Assembly (NCBI GenBank): GCA_045612105.1
Contig: JAZKYL010000113.1
Coordinates: 248,001 to 312,000, forward strand
DNA length: 64,000 nucleotides
Reading direction: 5' to 3'
From: SVTX01 sp045612105
GTDB lineage: Bacteria; Bacillota; Clostridia; Oscillospirales; CAG-272
The notes under the pieces were generated by a model that saw only the letters and a list, made by a program, of their open reading frames with translations, had not been told where the DNA came from and made no database searches. The translations under genes and the position numbers were made by a program. Within the stretch, counting starts at the first letter, position 1. Each line of letters starts with the position of its first letter. This document shows, piece after piece, positions 25,053 through 33,147 of the stretch.

Positions 25053-25081
25053 TTGACATGAAAAATATTATATGTTAAAAT
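25053..25081 (+). promoter_or_regulatory. Sigma-A promoter of the GH36 gene
   Basis: TTGACA (25053-25058), 17-base spacer, TAAAAT (25076-25081), 66 bases before the ATG at 25148. It indicates a transcript separate from the oxidoreductase operon. Confidence 0.85.
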
Positions 25082-25147
25082 TTAATTGTGGCAGATGCTT
25101 ACATTTCACTTCAAACGCTCATAATCATAAGAAGAGAGGTCACTATT

Positions 25148-27151
25148 ATGAATTTTTCTCCGTATCAGTTCAGAATTGCTTATCACGACGGCATAAGCGA
25201 GATCATACCGTTCAACACCGATGAATCCTGTGGAAATAAGGTAAGAATCATACTCAAATCAGACGAAAAAGGCATCGCAACAACCAAATTGACCGCCCTT
25301 GAGGATATTATGCCAGGATATTTGAACGTAGAATTCAAAATACCCGAATCAACACTCACAGACGATCTCTATTATTATTATGCTACATTTACGACAAACG
25401 ATATAGCGTCGGTTTTTCAGCACAAGCTCAAGCCCAAAAACGATATGAAGGATCTTATCCTTATGAAGAATATCGCAACGGGAGAAAATCTCAATATAGG
25501 TCTCCTTACGGCTCACAGATTTTTCACAATTATACGACTGGAAAATGATATCGTTTCTGTCCATTTTGACCTTGAAAACAAGCTTATCAAAAAAGGTACA
25601 ACGCTCACCCTTGAGCGTTTCATATACGGAACCGAATGTGAAACCGAATTTCTTGAAAAGAGATACGCACCTCTAACAGCCGATCTTAACAGTGCCAGAC
25701 CCCTCAACAGCGTTCCTACGGGCTGGTGCTCCTGGTCCTGCTATTACAGAAACGTAGACGAAAAAAAGATCTCCAACTGCGTCGAGGATATGACAACAAT
25801 AAAAGGAACCGACCTGTTCCAGATCGACGACGGATGGCAGGTTGACGGCACCTTCCCGGGAGATTGGCACGTTGACCCTGAAAAATTCCCTAACGGACTT
25901 GAAGAAATAATAAAAAAATGCAACGATAACGGCATAACCTTCGGCCTCTGGCTCTCGCCGTTTTTGGTAGCCGAGGATTCCGTATATTACGAGAGTGTCA
26001 AGCACCTTGCAAGAACCGACGTGGTGGCAGGGAACTCGACTCCGACAAAAATATACCATCCTTTCGACCTCGATAATCCCGAGTATTATGATCTGCTCTA
26101 TAAGACATATCATTGGCTCTCTCATGAAATGAACGTCAAGTATTATAAGCTTGACTTCCTTATATTCGGATATTTCAGCTTCCACTGTCAGATACGCTTC
26201 AAAACAGACTATAAATCCGCGCTTTTCCGCAAGGTCGTGCAAACTATAAGAGCAGCAGTAGGAGAAGATGCAATAATGCTGTCTTGTGGCTCACCCATAA
26301 CCGAATGCGCAGGAATCTTTGATGCACAAAGGATCTCCAGAGACATAATCTGTCCCAAAAACGCAGGCGACCCATTCTATTGGCAACATTGGAGCAATAT
26401 CAAGAACGCTTCCAAAACCGTATTGTATCGTTATTTTTATAACAATATTATCTTCAGAAACGACCCTGACGGTGTGGTTTTGAGAGATTACGACATCGGA
26501 GACGGCTTCGATTGCAACTACGCTGAGGCACGTTATTGGTCAACAATCGTAGCATTTTCAGGAGGATTAGTTCTTACAAATGACGAGTTCCGTAATCTGA
26601 GTAAGCCACGCCAGGAGCTATTTACAAAGCTTATACCGGCACTTGGAATAAGTGGACGTGCAAACGATATGTTCGAATATCCCGCGCCCACCAAGGCAAT
26701 TATTGAGGCTTCTGAAACCACAAAATATATAGCAAGCTTCAATATGTCCGATAAATTTGAGAATATTGACGTCAATCTCAATGACTTCGGAATATGTGGC
26801 AAAAAGCTGATATTCAGATGCTGGGAATCTGAATTTGTCGGCTTAACCGATACAGTAAGTGAAAAGTTGGTAAATCCTCACAACGCGCTGATGTATATGG
26901 TTAAGGACATACCTACAGAGCCAACGTTTATCTATTCAGATATAAACGTATACCTCGGTGAAAATGTTTTCAAATCCGAATTTACTAATGGCAGTCTGAC
27001 CATAACAGTTAACGATGAGAATAAAAAATTTGTAACCGGCAACACGAAAGTTTACGCATATTATCCCAAGAAATACGTAAATGCGATCACAATCAAAGAA
27101 AAAATATCCTGCGAAACAGAAGAATTTGTAATAACAGAATATAAATTATAA
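25148..27151 (+). CDS. Alpha-galactosidase-like glycoside hydrolase, family 36
   Basis: A 667-residue GH36-type enzyme. The N-terminal beta-sandwich (1-190) is followed by a TIM barrel with GWCSWSCYYRN (about 197), LFQIDDGWQVDGTFPGDW (about 225), the nucleophile region KYYKLDFLIFGY (Asp, about 335) and SCGSP near 380 leading to the acid/base region RISRDI (about 398). A C-terminal beta domain ends it. No signal peptide is present, so it hydrolyses imported galactosides in the cytoplasm. I took ATG 25148 because AGAGAGG precedes it; the frame extends upstream without a good site. Some GH36-like proteins act on other sugars, so galactose specificity is likely but unproved. Confidence 0.87.
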   Translation: MNFSPYQFRIAYHDGISEIIPFNTDESCGNKVRIILKSDEKGIATTKLTALEDIMPGYLNVEFKIPESTLTDDLYYYYATFTTNDIASVFQHKLKPKNDMKDLILMKNIATGENLNIGLLTAHRFFTIIRLENDIVSVHFDLENKLIKKGTTLTLERFIYGTECETEFLEKRYAPLTADLNSARPLNSVPTGWCSWSCYYRNVDEKKISNCVEDMTTIKGTDLFQIDDGWQVDGTFPGDWHVDPEKFPNGLEEIIKKCNDNGITFGLWLSPFLVAEDSVYYESVKHLARTDVVAGNSTPTKIYHPFDLDNPEYYDLLYKTYHWLSHEMNVKYYKLDFLIFGYFSFHCQIRFKTDYKSALFRKVVQTIRAAVGEDAIMLSCGSPITECAGIFDAQRISRDIICPKNAGDPFYWQHWSNIKNASKTVLYRYFYNNIIFRNDPDGVVLRDYDIGDGFDCNYAEARYWSTIVAFSGGLVLTNDEFRNLSKPRQELFTKLIPALGISGRANDMFEYPAPTKAIIEASETTKYIASFNMSDKFENIDVNLNDFGICGKKLIFRCWESEFVGLTDTVSEKLVNPHNALMYMVKDIPTEPTFIYSDINVYLGENVFKSEFTNGSLTITVNDENKKFVTGNTKVYAYYPKKYVNAITIKEKISCETEEFVITEYKL

Positions 27152-27180
27152 TCTGTACCCCCAAAAACTAAATAACTAAA

Positions 27181-27209
27181 ACAGATCGACTCTATATGAG
27201 TCGATCTGT
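27181..27209 (+). terminator. Hairpin, probable terminator of the GH36 gene
   Basis: Perfect 12-bp stem ACAGATCGACTC / GAGTCGATCTGT with a 5-base loop, followed by a short AGACTTTT tract. Confidence 0.7.
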
Positions 27210-27285
27210 AGACTTTTAGGTATTATATGAGTTCTGTAAAGACCACCCCATAAACCAGCTTAAAATTGGTATTTTCGACTCCCCA

Positions 27286-27315
27286 AATTATACAAAATTT
27301 TGATTTTGTATAATT
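27286..27315. repeat. 12-bp inverted repeat downstream of spoIIID
   Basis: AATTATACAAAA-N6-TTTTGTATAATT in the gap between the convergent GH36 and spoIIID genes. It has no clear T-run, so it may be a weak terminator for spoIIID or a protein-binding palindrome. The rest of 27210-27404 shows only a small hairpin, GCACAA/TTTGTGC near 27370-27393. Confidence 0.55.
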
Positions 27316-27404
27316 AATGATATTGATTAATAATCTTCTCTTTTTAGCCCAATTGACGCTTATAATGCACAAGGCGACCTAAAATTCCGTTTGTGCTCTA
27401 TGGC

Positions 27405-27671
27405 TCATCCGCTTGTTTCTTCAATCAAGTATTTTTTCTTGGTTGCCTCTCCTCCGCGCAGATGCCTTTCCTTTTTATTTTTTGCAAGAACGCTTTGTAC
27501 GTCCAGATATAGTGATTTGTTCGCGTTTTTCAATACTTGTGTTACGTCTTTATGTACCGTGCTTTTGCTGATTCCAAATCTCGTTGCGGTGGACCTCACT
27601 GTTGCGTTGTTTTCAACAATATACAATCCAAGTACTACGCACCGTTCTTTTCCTGACGCTAAATACATCAT
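27405..27671 (-). CDS. spoIIID: Sporulation transcription factor SpoIIID
   Basis: An 88-residue DNA-binding protein that tunes sigma-E and sigma-K gene expression in the mother cell. The helix-turn-helix TATRFGISKSTVHKDVTQVL (about 28-47) and the diagnostic C-terminal RHLRGGEATKKKYL match SpoIIID closely, and length is normal (about 80-95 residues). GAGGTAA lies 5 bases before the double ATG; either Met could be used. Upstream on the minus strand a CATATAAAT element resembles a sigma-E -10 box, as expected for this gene, but its -35 is less clear. It is monocistronic here, convergent with the GH36 gene. Confidence 0.95.
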   Translation of the reverse strand: MMYLASGKERCVVLGLYIVENNATVRSTATRFGISKSTVHKDVTQVLKNANKSLYLDVQSVLAKNKKERHLRGGEATKKKYLIEETSG

Positions 27672-27754
27672 CGCGTTTACCTCGCATTTATATGGTGTTT
27701 ATTCTAATATATATGCTTAGTTCAATAAATTAATTCTTTAGGAGTAATTATTAT

Positions 27755-28516
27755 ATGCAAGATTCTTTTGATATTTTTGAAGGTATGACTTCGATATCTG
27801 CTGTTATCAATGCTATATCAAGTGGCACCAGCAATCGTAAGATTCACAAAGTATTATATGACCGCGACCGAACTAAAAATAGGATACGCGAATTACATTT
27901 TCTTGAGCATTCCTCATCGTCTCTCGGTTTTTCTTTAAACCCTGTTGACTCGTCTGAAATTGACAAAATCGTTTCAGGTACTACTCACGGTGGCATTGTA
28001 GCTGTCTGTTCCAACAGATCATTTCCTGAATTGAATGCTAACCATTTGTTAAACGGAAGTTTCTTCGTTTTGCTTGAAGGCATCGAGGATCCATATAATT
28101 TTGGGTATTCTGTCAGATCACTTTATGCCGCGGGCGTTAATGGAATCATATTACCACCCAGAAATTGGCTTGAGCTGTCAGGCACAGTTGCCCGATCATC
28201 TGCAGGTACTACCGAACTTGCCAACATCTTGATATCCGAGCCTTGCGATGCCGTAAAACTCTTTAAAGACCGTGGCTATGAAATAGTTTGCGCAGGCATA
28301 CGCGACTCCGTATCACTTTATGATCACAGTTTTTCTTCGCCTACACTGCTTGTAATTGGCGGTGAAAAGCGCGGAATATCACGTAAAATTCTTGATTTGG
28401 CAGACACAACTGTCAGAATCGACTACGGCCGTAGTTTTATGGGTTCTTTGCCGTCTGCATCAGCGATTTCAGTCATGGCTTTTGAAATTGCTCATAAAAA
28501 AGGAATAATATCTTAA
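27755..28516 (+). CDS. TrmH/SpoU-family RNA 2'-O-methyltransferase
   Basis: A 253-residue SPOUT enzyme. All three family motifs are visible: EGIEDPYNFGYSVRSLYAAG (motif 1, with the catalytic Arg; about 110-129), LLVIGGEKRGIS (motif 2, about 198) and DYGRSFMGSLPSASAISVMAFE (motif 3, about 222). The SAM-binding trefoil knot is therefore intact, though motif 3 has SLPSASA rather than the common SLNVSVA. The N-terminal 100 residues are a small substrate-binding domain. It methylates a ribose 2'-OH in tRNA or rRNA; the target base cannot be inferred. AGGAG lies 11 bases before the ATG, slightly far. A second TrmH-family gene occurs at 33148. Confidence 0.88.
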   Translation: MQDSFDIFEGMTSISAVINAISSGTSNRKIHKVLYDRDRTKNRIRELHFLEHSSSSLGFSLNPVDSSEIDKIVSGTTHGGIVAVCSNRSFPELNANHLLNGSFFVLLEGIEDPYNFGYSVRSLYAAGVNGIILPPRNWLELSGTVARSSAGTTELANILISEPCDAVKLFKDRGYEIVCAGIRDSVSLYDHSFSSPTLLVIGGEKRGISRKILDLADTTVRIDYGRSFMGSLPSASAISVMAFEIAHKKGIIS

Positions 28517-28572
28517 TTTTAACAAAAAAGTTTCTATTTGTTGTTTTTATCATATAGAACATTTTGATTTTT

Positions 28573-28582
28573 ATGCTATAAT
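28573..28582 (+). promoter_or_regulatory. Extended -10 promoter of proC
   Basis: TATGCTATAAT: a TGN extension directly before TATAAT (28577-28582), 39 bases before the proC ATG. The -35 is weak, as is usual for extended -10 promoters. Confidence 0.65.
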
Positions 28583-28620
28583 TATAGAAATATAAACGTA
28601 GTATTTATAGAGGTTGATTA

Positions 28621-29460
28621 ATGAAAAAACTGGCTTTTATAGGTGTAGGTAATATGGCAAGTGCCACATTGTCAGGCATTTTTAAAGGATCTGAACGCTT
28701 GGTTGAATGGTCAAATATCATTTTATTTAACCGTCATAAAGAGAAAATCGAAAAATACCGCGAATACGGTGCAATAATTGCTGATACACTAAAAGATGCG
28801 GTGGAGGCTGCAGACTATGTATTTCTTTGTGTCAAACCTCAAAATTTTTCGGAAATTCTTCCCTGTTTGTCTGCCTTCAAAAATGTCTCAAATAAAGTTT
28901 TTGTCACCATGGCAGCAGGTATAACTATGAAAGTCGTCTCGGATGCCGCACTCGGTGCCTCGGTTATTCGTGTTATGCCAAATACCCCTATCCTAATAGG
29001 CAATGGTGTTATTGCCGCCTGTAAAAATTCTAAAACATCTGATGAAGATTTTCAATTTATATGCAGCATTTTCAATCGTTCCGGATCGGTTATAGTCATA
29101 CAGGAAAATGAAATGAACCGTATTATTTCTGTCACCGGCTCGTCTCCGGCATATGTTTTTCTTCTTATCAAAGCAATGTATGACGGAGCTGTCGCTCAAG
29201 GACTCGTAACAAACGGAACTGTTGACGGACTTTCCGAAAAAGAAATCTTAGATAGTATCTGCGACACCATAATCGGAGCAGCTACTCTTATGAAATCAGA
29301 AAGCAAAACTCCCGAAGAGCAAATCGCTATAGTTGCATCAAAAGGCGGCACCACCGAGCGAGCCATAACTGAATTGCATAACTACAATTTTTGTGAAGGC
29401 ATTATAAGTGCAATGCAAAAATGCACAGACCGTGCTGAAGAATTGGGGGCTTCAAAGTAA
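28621..29460 (+). CDS. proC: Pyrroline-5-carboxylate reductase
   Basis: A 279-residue enzyme that reduces 1-pyrroline-5-carboxylate to L-proline with NAD(P)H, the last step of proline synthesis. The N-terminal Rossmann start is AFIGVGNMASATLSGI (4-19). VFLCVKPQNF (about 60), VIRVMPNTPILIGNGVIAA (about 118) and the ProC signature GSSPAYVFLLIKAMYDGAV (about 177) follow. GTTERAITEL near the C-terminus matches the family's last motif. Length is normal. AGAGG lies 7 bases before the ATG, and a membrane-protein gene follows 55 bases later. Confidence 0.93.
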   Translation: MKKLAFIGVGNMASATLSGIFKGSERLVEWSNIILFNRHKEKIEKYREYGAIIADTLKDAVEAADYVFLCVKPQNFSEILPCLSAFKNVSNKVFVTMAAGITMKVVSDAALGASVIRVMPNTPILIGNGVIAACKNSKTSDEDFQFICSIFNRSGSVIVIQENEMNRIISVTGSSPAYVFLLIKAMYDGAVAQGLVTNGTVDGLSEKEILDSICDTIIGAATLMKSESKTPEEQIAIVASKGGTTERAITELHNYNFCEGIISAMQKCTDRAEELGASK

Positions 29461-29515
29461 TATTTTTTCTCAACGTTCCATAACAATTTATTATAAGAAT
29501 TGTTTGGTGGTATAT

Positions 29516-30085
29516 ATGAGAAGATTTAATTGCAACTCAAATAAGAATATATTATTGATTTTAAGATTAACAGCATTATTCATTTTTGCATTCATATTTG
29601 GATGCTATTACGTATCTTCGCATTTTGATCTAAAAGATCAAGAAAGCATTATTTCGTCATTTGAGATAAGCAATTTTTTTGAAAACCTTTTTCCGATATC
29701 AATTATCGACTATTATCTTATGCTGTTCGTGGGCATTTCTGCGTTAACATTTTTCTGCCCGCTTGCCATCCACTTGTCAACTATTATAGGAGGATTATTG
29801 TATGGCATGTCTTTCGCTTCATCTATACCTTTAATTGCTAACAACATTAAATGTTTTTTAGTTGTATTGATCTCAATAATAGTTGCTATTATTTACATAT
29901 ATTGGGCAACATTTGCCATAAAATCAAACCGTAGCTTTTTGTTATGCGCAGGTAAAAGCCCACAAAACCCACGCATTTTTATTTCTGCGGATTTCAAGAA
30001 ATTTATATTTGAACTTTTAAAAATATTCATACTATTAACAATAATAAAAGTAATAATCTCTTTTTTATTAAACACGATAAAATAA
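29516..30085 (+). CDS. Multi-pass membrane protein, possibly SpoIIM-like
   Basis: A 189-residue, very hydrophobic protein with about five membrane helices (roughly 12-32, 60-78, 82-105, 113-138, 165-186) and short loops. The arrangement, with an extracytoplasmic loop after helix 1 and a Gly-rich helix pair (HLSTIIGGLLYGMSFASSI), recalls SpoIIM-family proteins, which function in spore engulfment. This is a low-confidence resemblance, supported only by sporulation genes in the neighbourhood. I chose ATG 29516, preceded by GGTGG; an earlier in-frame start would overlap proC. It lies between proC and the YesL-like gene. Confidence 0.5.
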   Translation: MRRFNCNSNKNILLILRLTALFIFAFIFGCYYVSSHFDLKDQESIISSFEISNFFENLFPISIIDYYLMLFVGISALTFFCPLAIHLSTIIGGLLYGMSFASSIPLIANNIKCFLVVLISIIVAIIYIYWATFAIKSNRSFLLCAGKSPQNPRIFISADFKKFIFELLKIFILLTIIKVIISFLLNTIK

Positions 30086-30107
30086 CTCAAAGAAAAGGAT
30101 CAAAAAA

Positions 30108-31064
30108 TTGGAAATCAAGAAAAAAATCAAATTATTCGATATGAATCGCGATGGAAAAGGTGTTGACAAAGGCGAAGATACAACACCGAATTTAAAATTC
30201 TTTTTTAAACAGTTCGGAAGAAAATTTTCTAAAATTATCTCTTTAAATATCTTAATGATATTTCAGATAATCCCGATATTAATCTCAATTTATCTGTACT
30301 TTTTTGCATCTCCCACAACTCCTACTCAATACTTCCCTGAATATGCAGCACTACACGGAATTCAAGAAACTGCAACCAACGCTGTTTCATCGGTTAATAC
30401 TGGATTGCATTCGTTTCAACTTGGACTTCCTACGTACAATACCTATATATATTGGGTAATTGGTGCCCTTGCAGTGTTTATGCTCATTACTTACGGCTGG
30501 CAAAAAGTAGGATCCGTGTATGTCACAAGAGGGCTGGTCAGAGGTGATAGCGTTTTTGTTTTCTCAGATTACTTCTATGCTATAAAAAAGAATTTGAAAC
30601 AGGGCTTTTTCCTGGGACTTATCGATTGTATTATAATGGCGGTTCTCGCATACGACTTAATCTACTTTCTCAATTCCCCACTCTCCGGCTTTAACAACTT
30701 TATGTACGTTATGATAATCGCGCTCATAATTCTATATGTTGTTTTCAGATTTTATACATACCTTATGTTAGTCACGTTTAATATGAAGCTCGGTAAGATA
30801 TTCAAAAACGCGCTGATATTTACTGTGCTTGGTATCAAAAGGAATATCTTAGCTTTACTGGGGCTTTTGATCGTATCTGCCGTTGCAATAGTCCCCATAA
30901 TTCTTCTTATGCCTCTGGGGCTCGGTGTTGCAATAGTTTTACCGCTTATATACTATCTCGGTGTTTGTTGCTTTATTTACACATATGCCGCTTATCCAAT
31001 CTTAGACAGATATATGATTCAACCGGTAGCTCCTGTTGATTCTGATAATAATGAAGATATCTAA
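30108..31064 (+). CDS. YesL/DUF624-family membrane protein
   Basis: A 318-residue integral membrane protein with about six helices (about 42-62, 110-130, 165-185, 195-218, 240-262, 262-290). The segment after helix 2, VTRGLVRGDSVFVFSDYFYAIKKNLKQG, is the DUF624/YesL hallmark. These proteins sit with sugar transporters or envelope genes, function unknown. The start is a TTG at 30108, supported by AAAAGGA 8 bases upstream; the next ATG at 30141 has no site. The preceding membrane gene ends 22 bases earlier, so they form one unit ending at a bidirectional terminator. Confidence 0.78.
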   Translation: MEIKKKIKLFDMNRDGKGVDKGEDTTPNLKFFFKQFGRKFSKIISLNILMIFQIIPILISIYLYFFASPTTPTQYFPEYAALHGIQETATNAVSSVNTGLHSFQLGLPTYNTYIYWVIGALAVFMLITYGWQKVGSVYVTRGLVRGDSVFVFSDYFYAIKKNLKQGFFLGLIDCIIMAVLAYDLIYFLNSPLSGFNNFMYVMIIALIILYVVFRFYTYLMLVTFNMKLGKIFKNALIFTVLGIKRNILALLGLLIVSAVAIVPIILLMPLGLGVAIVLPLIYYLGVCCFIYTYAAYPILDRYMIQPVAPVDSDNNEDI

Positions 31065-31104
31065 AAAATTCCGAGATCCATTTTTGGTGGGTCTCGGAAT
31101 TTTT
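31064..31104. terminator. Bidirectional intrinsic terminator
   Basis: Long stem AAAAATTCCGAGATCCA / TGGGTCTCGGAATTTTT with one G-T pair and a 7-base T/G loop, between the YesL-like gene (+) and the deacetylase gene (-). Confidence 0.88.
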
Positions 31105-31112
31105 ATAATTAC

Positions 31113-31820
31113 TTATTCTAATCCAATCAGCTCACTGACAACAACAAACTTATATCCCATATTCAACAGCTCGGGTATAAATAACTTAAGTGCTTCAGGT
31201 GTGGGACTGTTGTATGAAATATAATCATGCATCAAAATTATATCTCCGGAGGCAATATGCTTTACAACGTTGTCACGTATAGCTTCTGATGGTGTGTGAG
31301 CCCAATCCAAAGTATCAATATCCCACAAAATCACTTTATAATCCAGATTTTTTAAAACATTTTTGACTTGTGAATCCACCATCCCCTCAGGAGGGCGAAA
31401 AAGCTTTGTTTTGTGGTCAGTCAGACCATATATTGCGGACTCGCATTTTTCAACCTCGCTATTCAACCGATCAGCATCAAGTACCGCCACGTGTGGATGA
31501 GTGTATGTGTGATTGCCTATCTCATGTCCTCTCCTGCTGATTTCCTCAAGAGCTTCGTGATAATTCACGGCATTTATTCCAACAATAAAAAAAGTAGCTT
31601 TAATTCCATAATAATCAAGTATATCTAATATTTGAGGAGTATATCTCGGATGAGGCCCATCATCAAAGGTAAGTGCAATTTTCTTATACTCATTTTGGTT
31701 CTTTCTGTATATGTCAACGTCAGAATCTTCCGAATATACCTGTACGGTAAAAACAGAACACACCATATTGACTATCAGCGCAACAGTCAGAGCAACAGAG
31801 CATATACCCCTTGCTTTCAT
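31113..31820 (-). CDS. NodB-type polysaccharide deacetylase, membrane-anchored or secreted
   Basis: A 235-residue protein with a hydrophobic N-terminus (residues 6-26; signal or anchor) and a complete NodB domain. Motif 1 is TFDDGPHPRYT (about 50, catalytic and metal-binding Asp), motif 2 HEIGNHTYTHPH (about 98, metal-binding His pair), motif 3 LFRPPEG (about 140) and motif 5 ILMHDYI (about 195). It removes acetyl groups from N-acetylated glycans outside the membrane. Its ATG overlaps the stop of the PdaA-like gene as ATGA, so translation is coupled; a role in cortex or cell-wall modification during sporulation is inferred. Confidence 0.9.
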   Translation of the reverse strand: MKARGICSVALTVALIVNMVCSVFTVQVYSEDSDVDIYRKNQNEYKKIALTFDDGPHPRYTPQILDILDYYGIKATFFIVGINAVNYHEALEEISRRGHEIGNHTYTHPHVAVLDADRLNSEVEKCESAIYGLTDHKTKLFRPPEGMVDSQVKNVLKNLDYKVILWDIDTLDWAHTPSEAIRDNVVKHIASGDIILMHDYISYNSPTPEALKLFIPELLNMGYKFVVVSELIGLE

Positions 31821-32611
31821 TGAATATCACCGCCCAGCTCATCAAGTGTACCAAACCGATACCCCCTTGATTTAAGCTCTTTAATTACGTCTCCAAGTAT
31901 TTGCGCATTTGTTGCTGACGTTGGGTGTAGAAGCATTATCTCGCCATTATGGATATTCTCAATAATTTTGTTTTTTGCGCGATCAAACGACATTTGATTA
32001 TTATTGTCCCAATCAGCATATCCAAAGCTCCAAAAAACCGTCTTATATCCAAGTTCCTTGGCATATTTAAGACTCTCTTCATCAAATCTACCTTCGGGAG
32101 GTCGATAGTATTTTGCCAAATTGTGACCGGTTTTTTCTACACATATCCGTTCAAGCTTTTCAATCTCATTCACAAATTCTTCTTTGCTTTTTCCAATCAT
32201 GGTTTTGTGTGAATAGGTATGGTTGCAAACCAAATGTCCCTCATCAAACATTCTTAGTATGAGGTCGACATTTTTTTCTATCACATTTCCCAACACAAAA
32301 AATGCCCCCTGAACATCTTCTTGCTTAAGCACGTCCAATACTTTTCTTACGTTTCCATTTTCGTATCCAACGTCAAACGTTAAATAAATCACCTTGTCTG
32401 TGCTGTCATTTCCATGTTCTGCATCTATATAATAACAATCATAACCTTCAATAAAATCAAAACGACTATCAGCAGTCGGCTGCTTATTATCTTTTCTATG
32501 AACGCAATACCAGCTATATGATTCACCTGCCGCAAAGATCTGTATGATTGTTGCATATATTAAAAAAATAACTAAAACTATTCCAAAAACACCCTTTTTC
32601 GACTTTATCAT
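31817..32611 (-). CDS. pdaA: PdaA-like delta-lactam-biosynthetic polysaccharide deacetylase
   Basis: A 264-residue deacetylase resembling PdaA, which deacetylates N-acetylmuramic acid so that muramic delta-lactam forms in the spore cortex. Residues 8-28 are a membrane anchor. The N-terminal SWYCVHRKDNKQP region and motif 1 LTFDVGYENGNV (Asp-Val-Gly instead of Asp-Asp-Gly) are the PdaA hallmarks; CNHTYSH (motif 2) and YYRPPEGRFDEE (motif 3) follow. The start at 32611 has AAAGGAG 8 bases upstream; an earlier in-frame ATG at 32644 has no site. Followed by an overlapping second deacetylase. Confidence 0.88.
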   Translation of the reverse strand: MIKSKKGVFGIVLVIFLIYATIIQIFAAGESYSWYCVHRKDNKQPTADSRFDFIEGYDCYYIDAEHGNDSTDKVIYLTFDVGYENGNVRKVLDVLKQEDVQGAFFVLGNVIEKNVDLILRMFDEGHLVCNHTYSHKTMIGKSKEEFVNEIEKLERICVEKTGHNLAKYYRPPEGRFDEESLKYAKELGYKTVFWSFGYADWDNNNQMSFDRAKNKIIENIHNGEIMLLHPTSATNAQILGDVIKELKSRGYRFGTLDELGGDIQ

Positions 32612-32673
32612 TTTAACAACTCCTTTCAAATATATTTTTCTCATTTTTATTACAATTATTTATTTGAAATATA

Positions 32674-32702
32674 TTGACTTTTTTTGAATAATGAGTTAAA
32701 AT
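32674..32702 (+). promoter_or_regulatory. Sigma-A promoter of the small membrane protein gene
   Basis: TTGACT (32674-32679), 17-base spacer, TAAAAT (32697-32702), 36 bases before ATG 32739. Confidence 0.75.
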
Positions 32703-32738
32703 ATATATGTAATGCCAAGACAAAAGGAGGAAATGACA

Positions 32739-33014
32739 ATGGAATTAGTTTGGAAAATGATCCTTGGTTTTTTTGTCGGCATTCTTTGCGGTCTTGTACC
32801 GTTTATATATGGATTTATTAAGGCAAACCGTAAGCTTGCCGCGGTTTCTATCATATTGACAGCTCTTTCCGGATTGCTCTTCTCCGTTTTGGACAAATCT
32901 CCTTTTTCCGCATTTGTTGTTGCGATTATGTTTGTTGTAATAAATATAGCAAGCAACAAACGTAAATCTCTCCACAACCAAGATGATAATGAAGATGGGG
33001 ACGATATATCATAA
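32739..33014 (+). CDS. Small two-to-three helix membrane protein
   Basis: A 91-residue protein with hydrophobic segments at about 6-26, 35-50 and 55-72 and an acidic tail (NQDDNEDGDD). AAAGGAGG ends 8 bases before the ATG chosen here; an ATG at 32733 would be too close to that site. It has its own promoter and terminator, so it is a deliberate monocistronic gene. I do not recognise the family and no function can be assigned. Confidence 0.72.
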   Translation: MELVWKMILGFFVGILCGLVPFIYGFIKANRKLAAVSIILTALSGLLFSVLDKSPFSAFVVAIMFVVINIASNKRKSLHNQDDNEDGDDIS

Positions 33015-33044
33015 ATATCCGAGCAACATGCTTCGGATATTTTT
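33013..33044 (+). terminator. Intrinsic terminator
   Basis: Stem AAATATCCGA / TCGGATATTT with a 10-base loop and a TTTT tail, directly after the small membrane protein stop codon. Confidence 0.82.
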
Positions 33045-33082
33045 ATTATGCCAAAAAATGTAAAAATAATTATAAAAATCTA

Positions 33083-33111
33083 TATACAAAAAGAGTTAAA
33101 TATGTTATAAT
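33083..33111 (+). promoter_or_regulatory. Probable promoter of the rlmB-like operon
   Basis: TATACA (33083-33088), 17-base spacer, TATAAT (33106-33111), 36 bases before ATG 33148. The -10 is consensus; the -35 matches 4 of 6. Confidence 0.6.
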
Positions 33112-33147
33112 ATATTAATATTAATACTATAAATGGTGGTTATTACT

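Noticed and set aside
27375..27404. Hairpin GCACAA/TTTGTGC as spoIIID terminator
   Set aside because: The stem is only 6-7 pairs with a 17-base loop and no T-run on the relevant strand.
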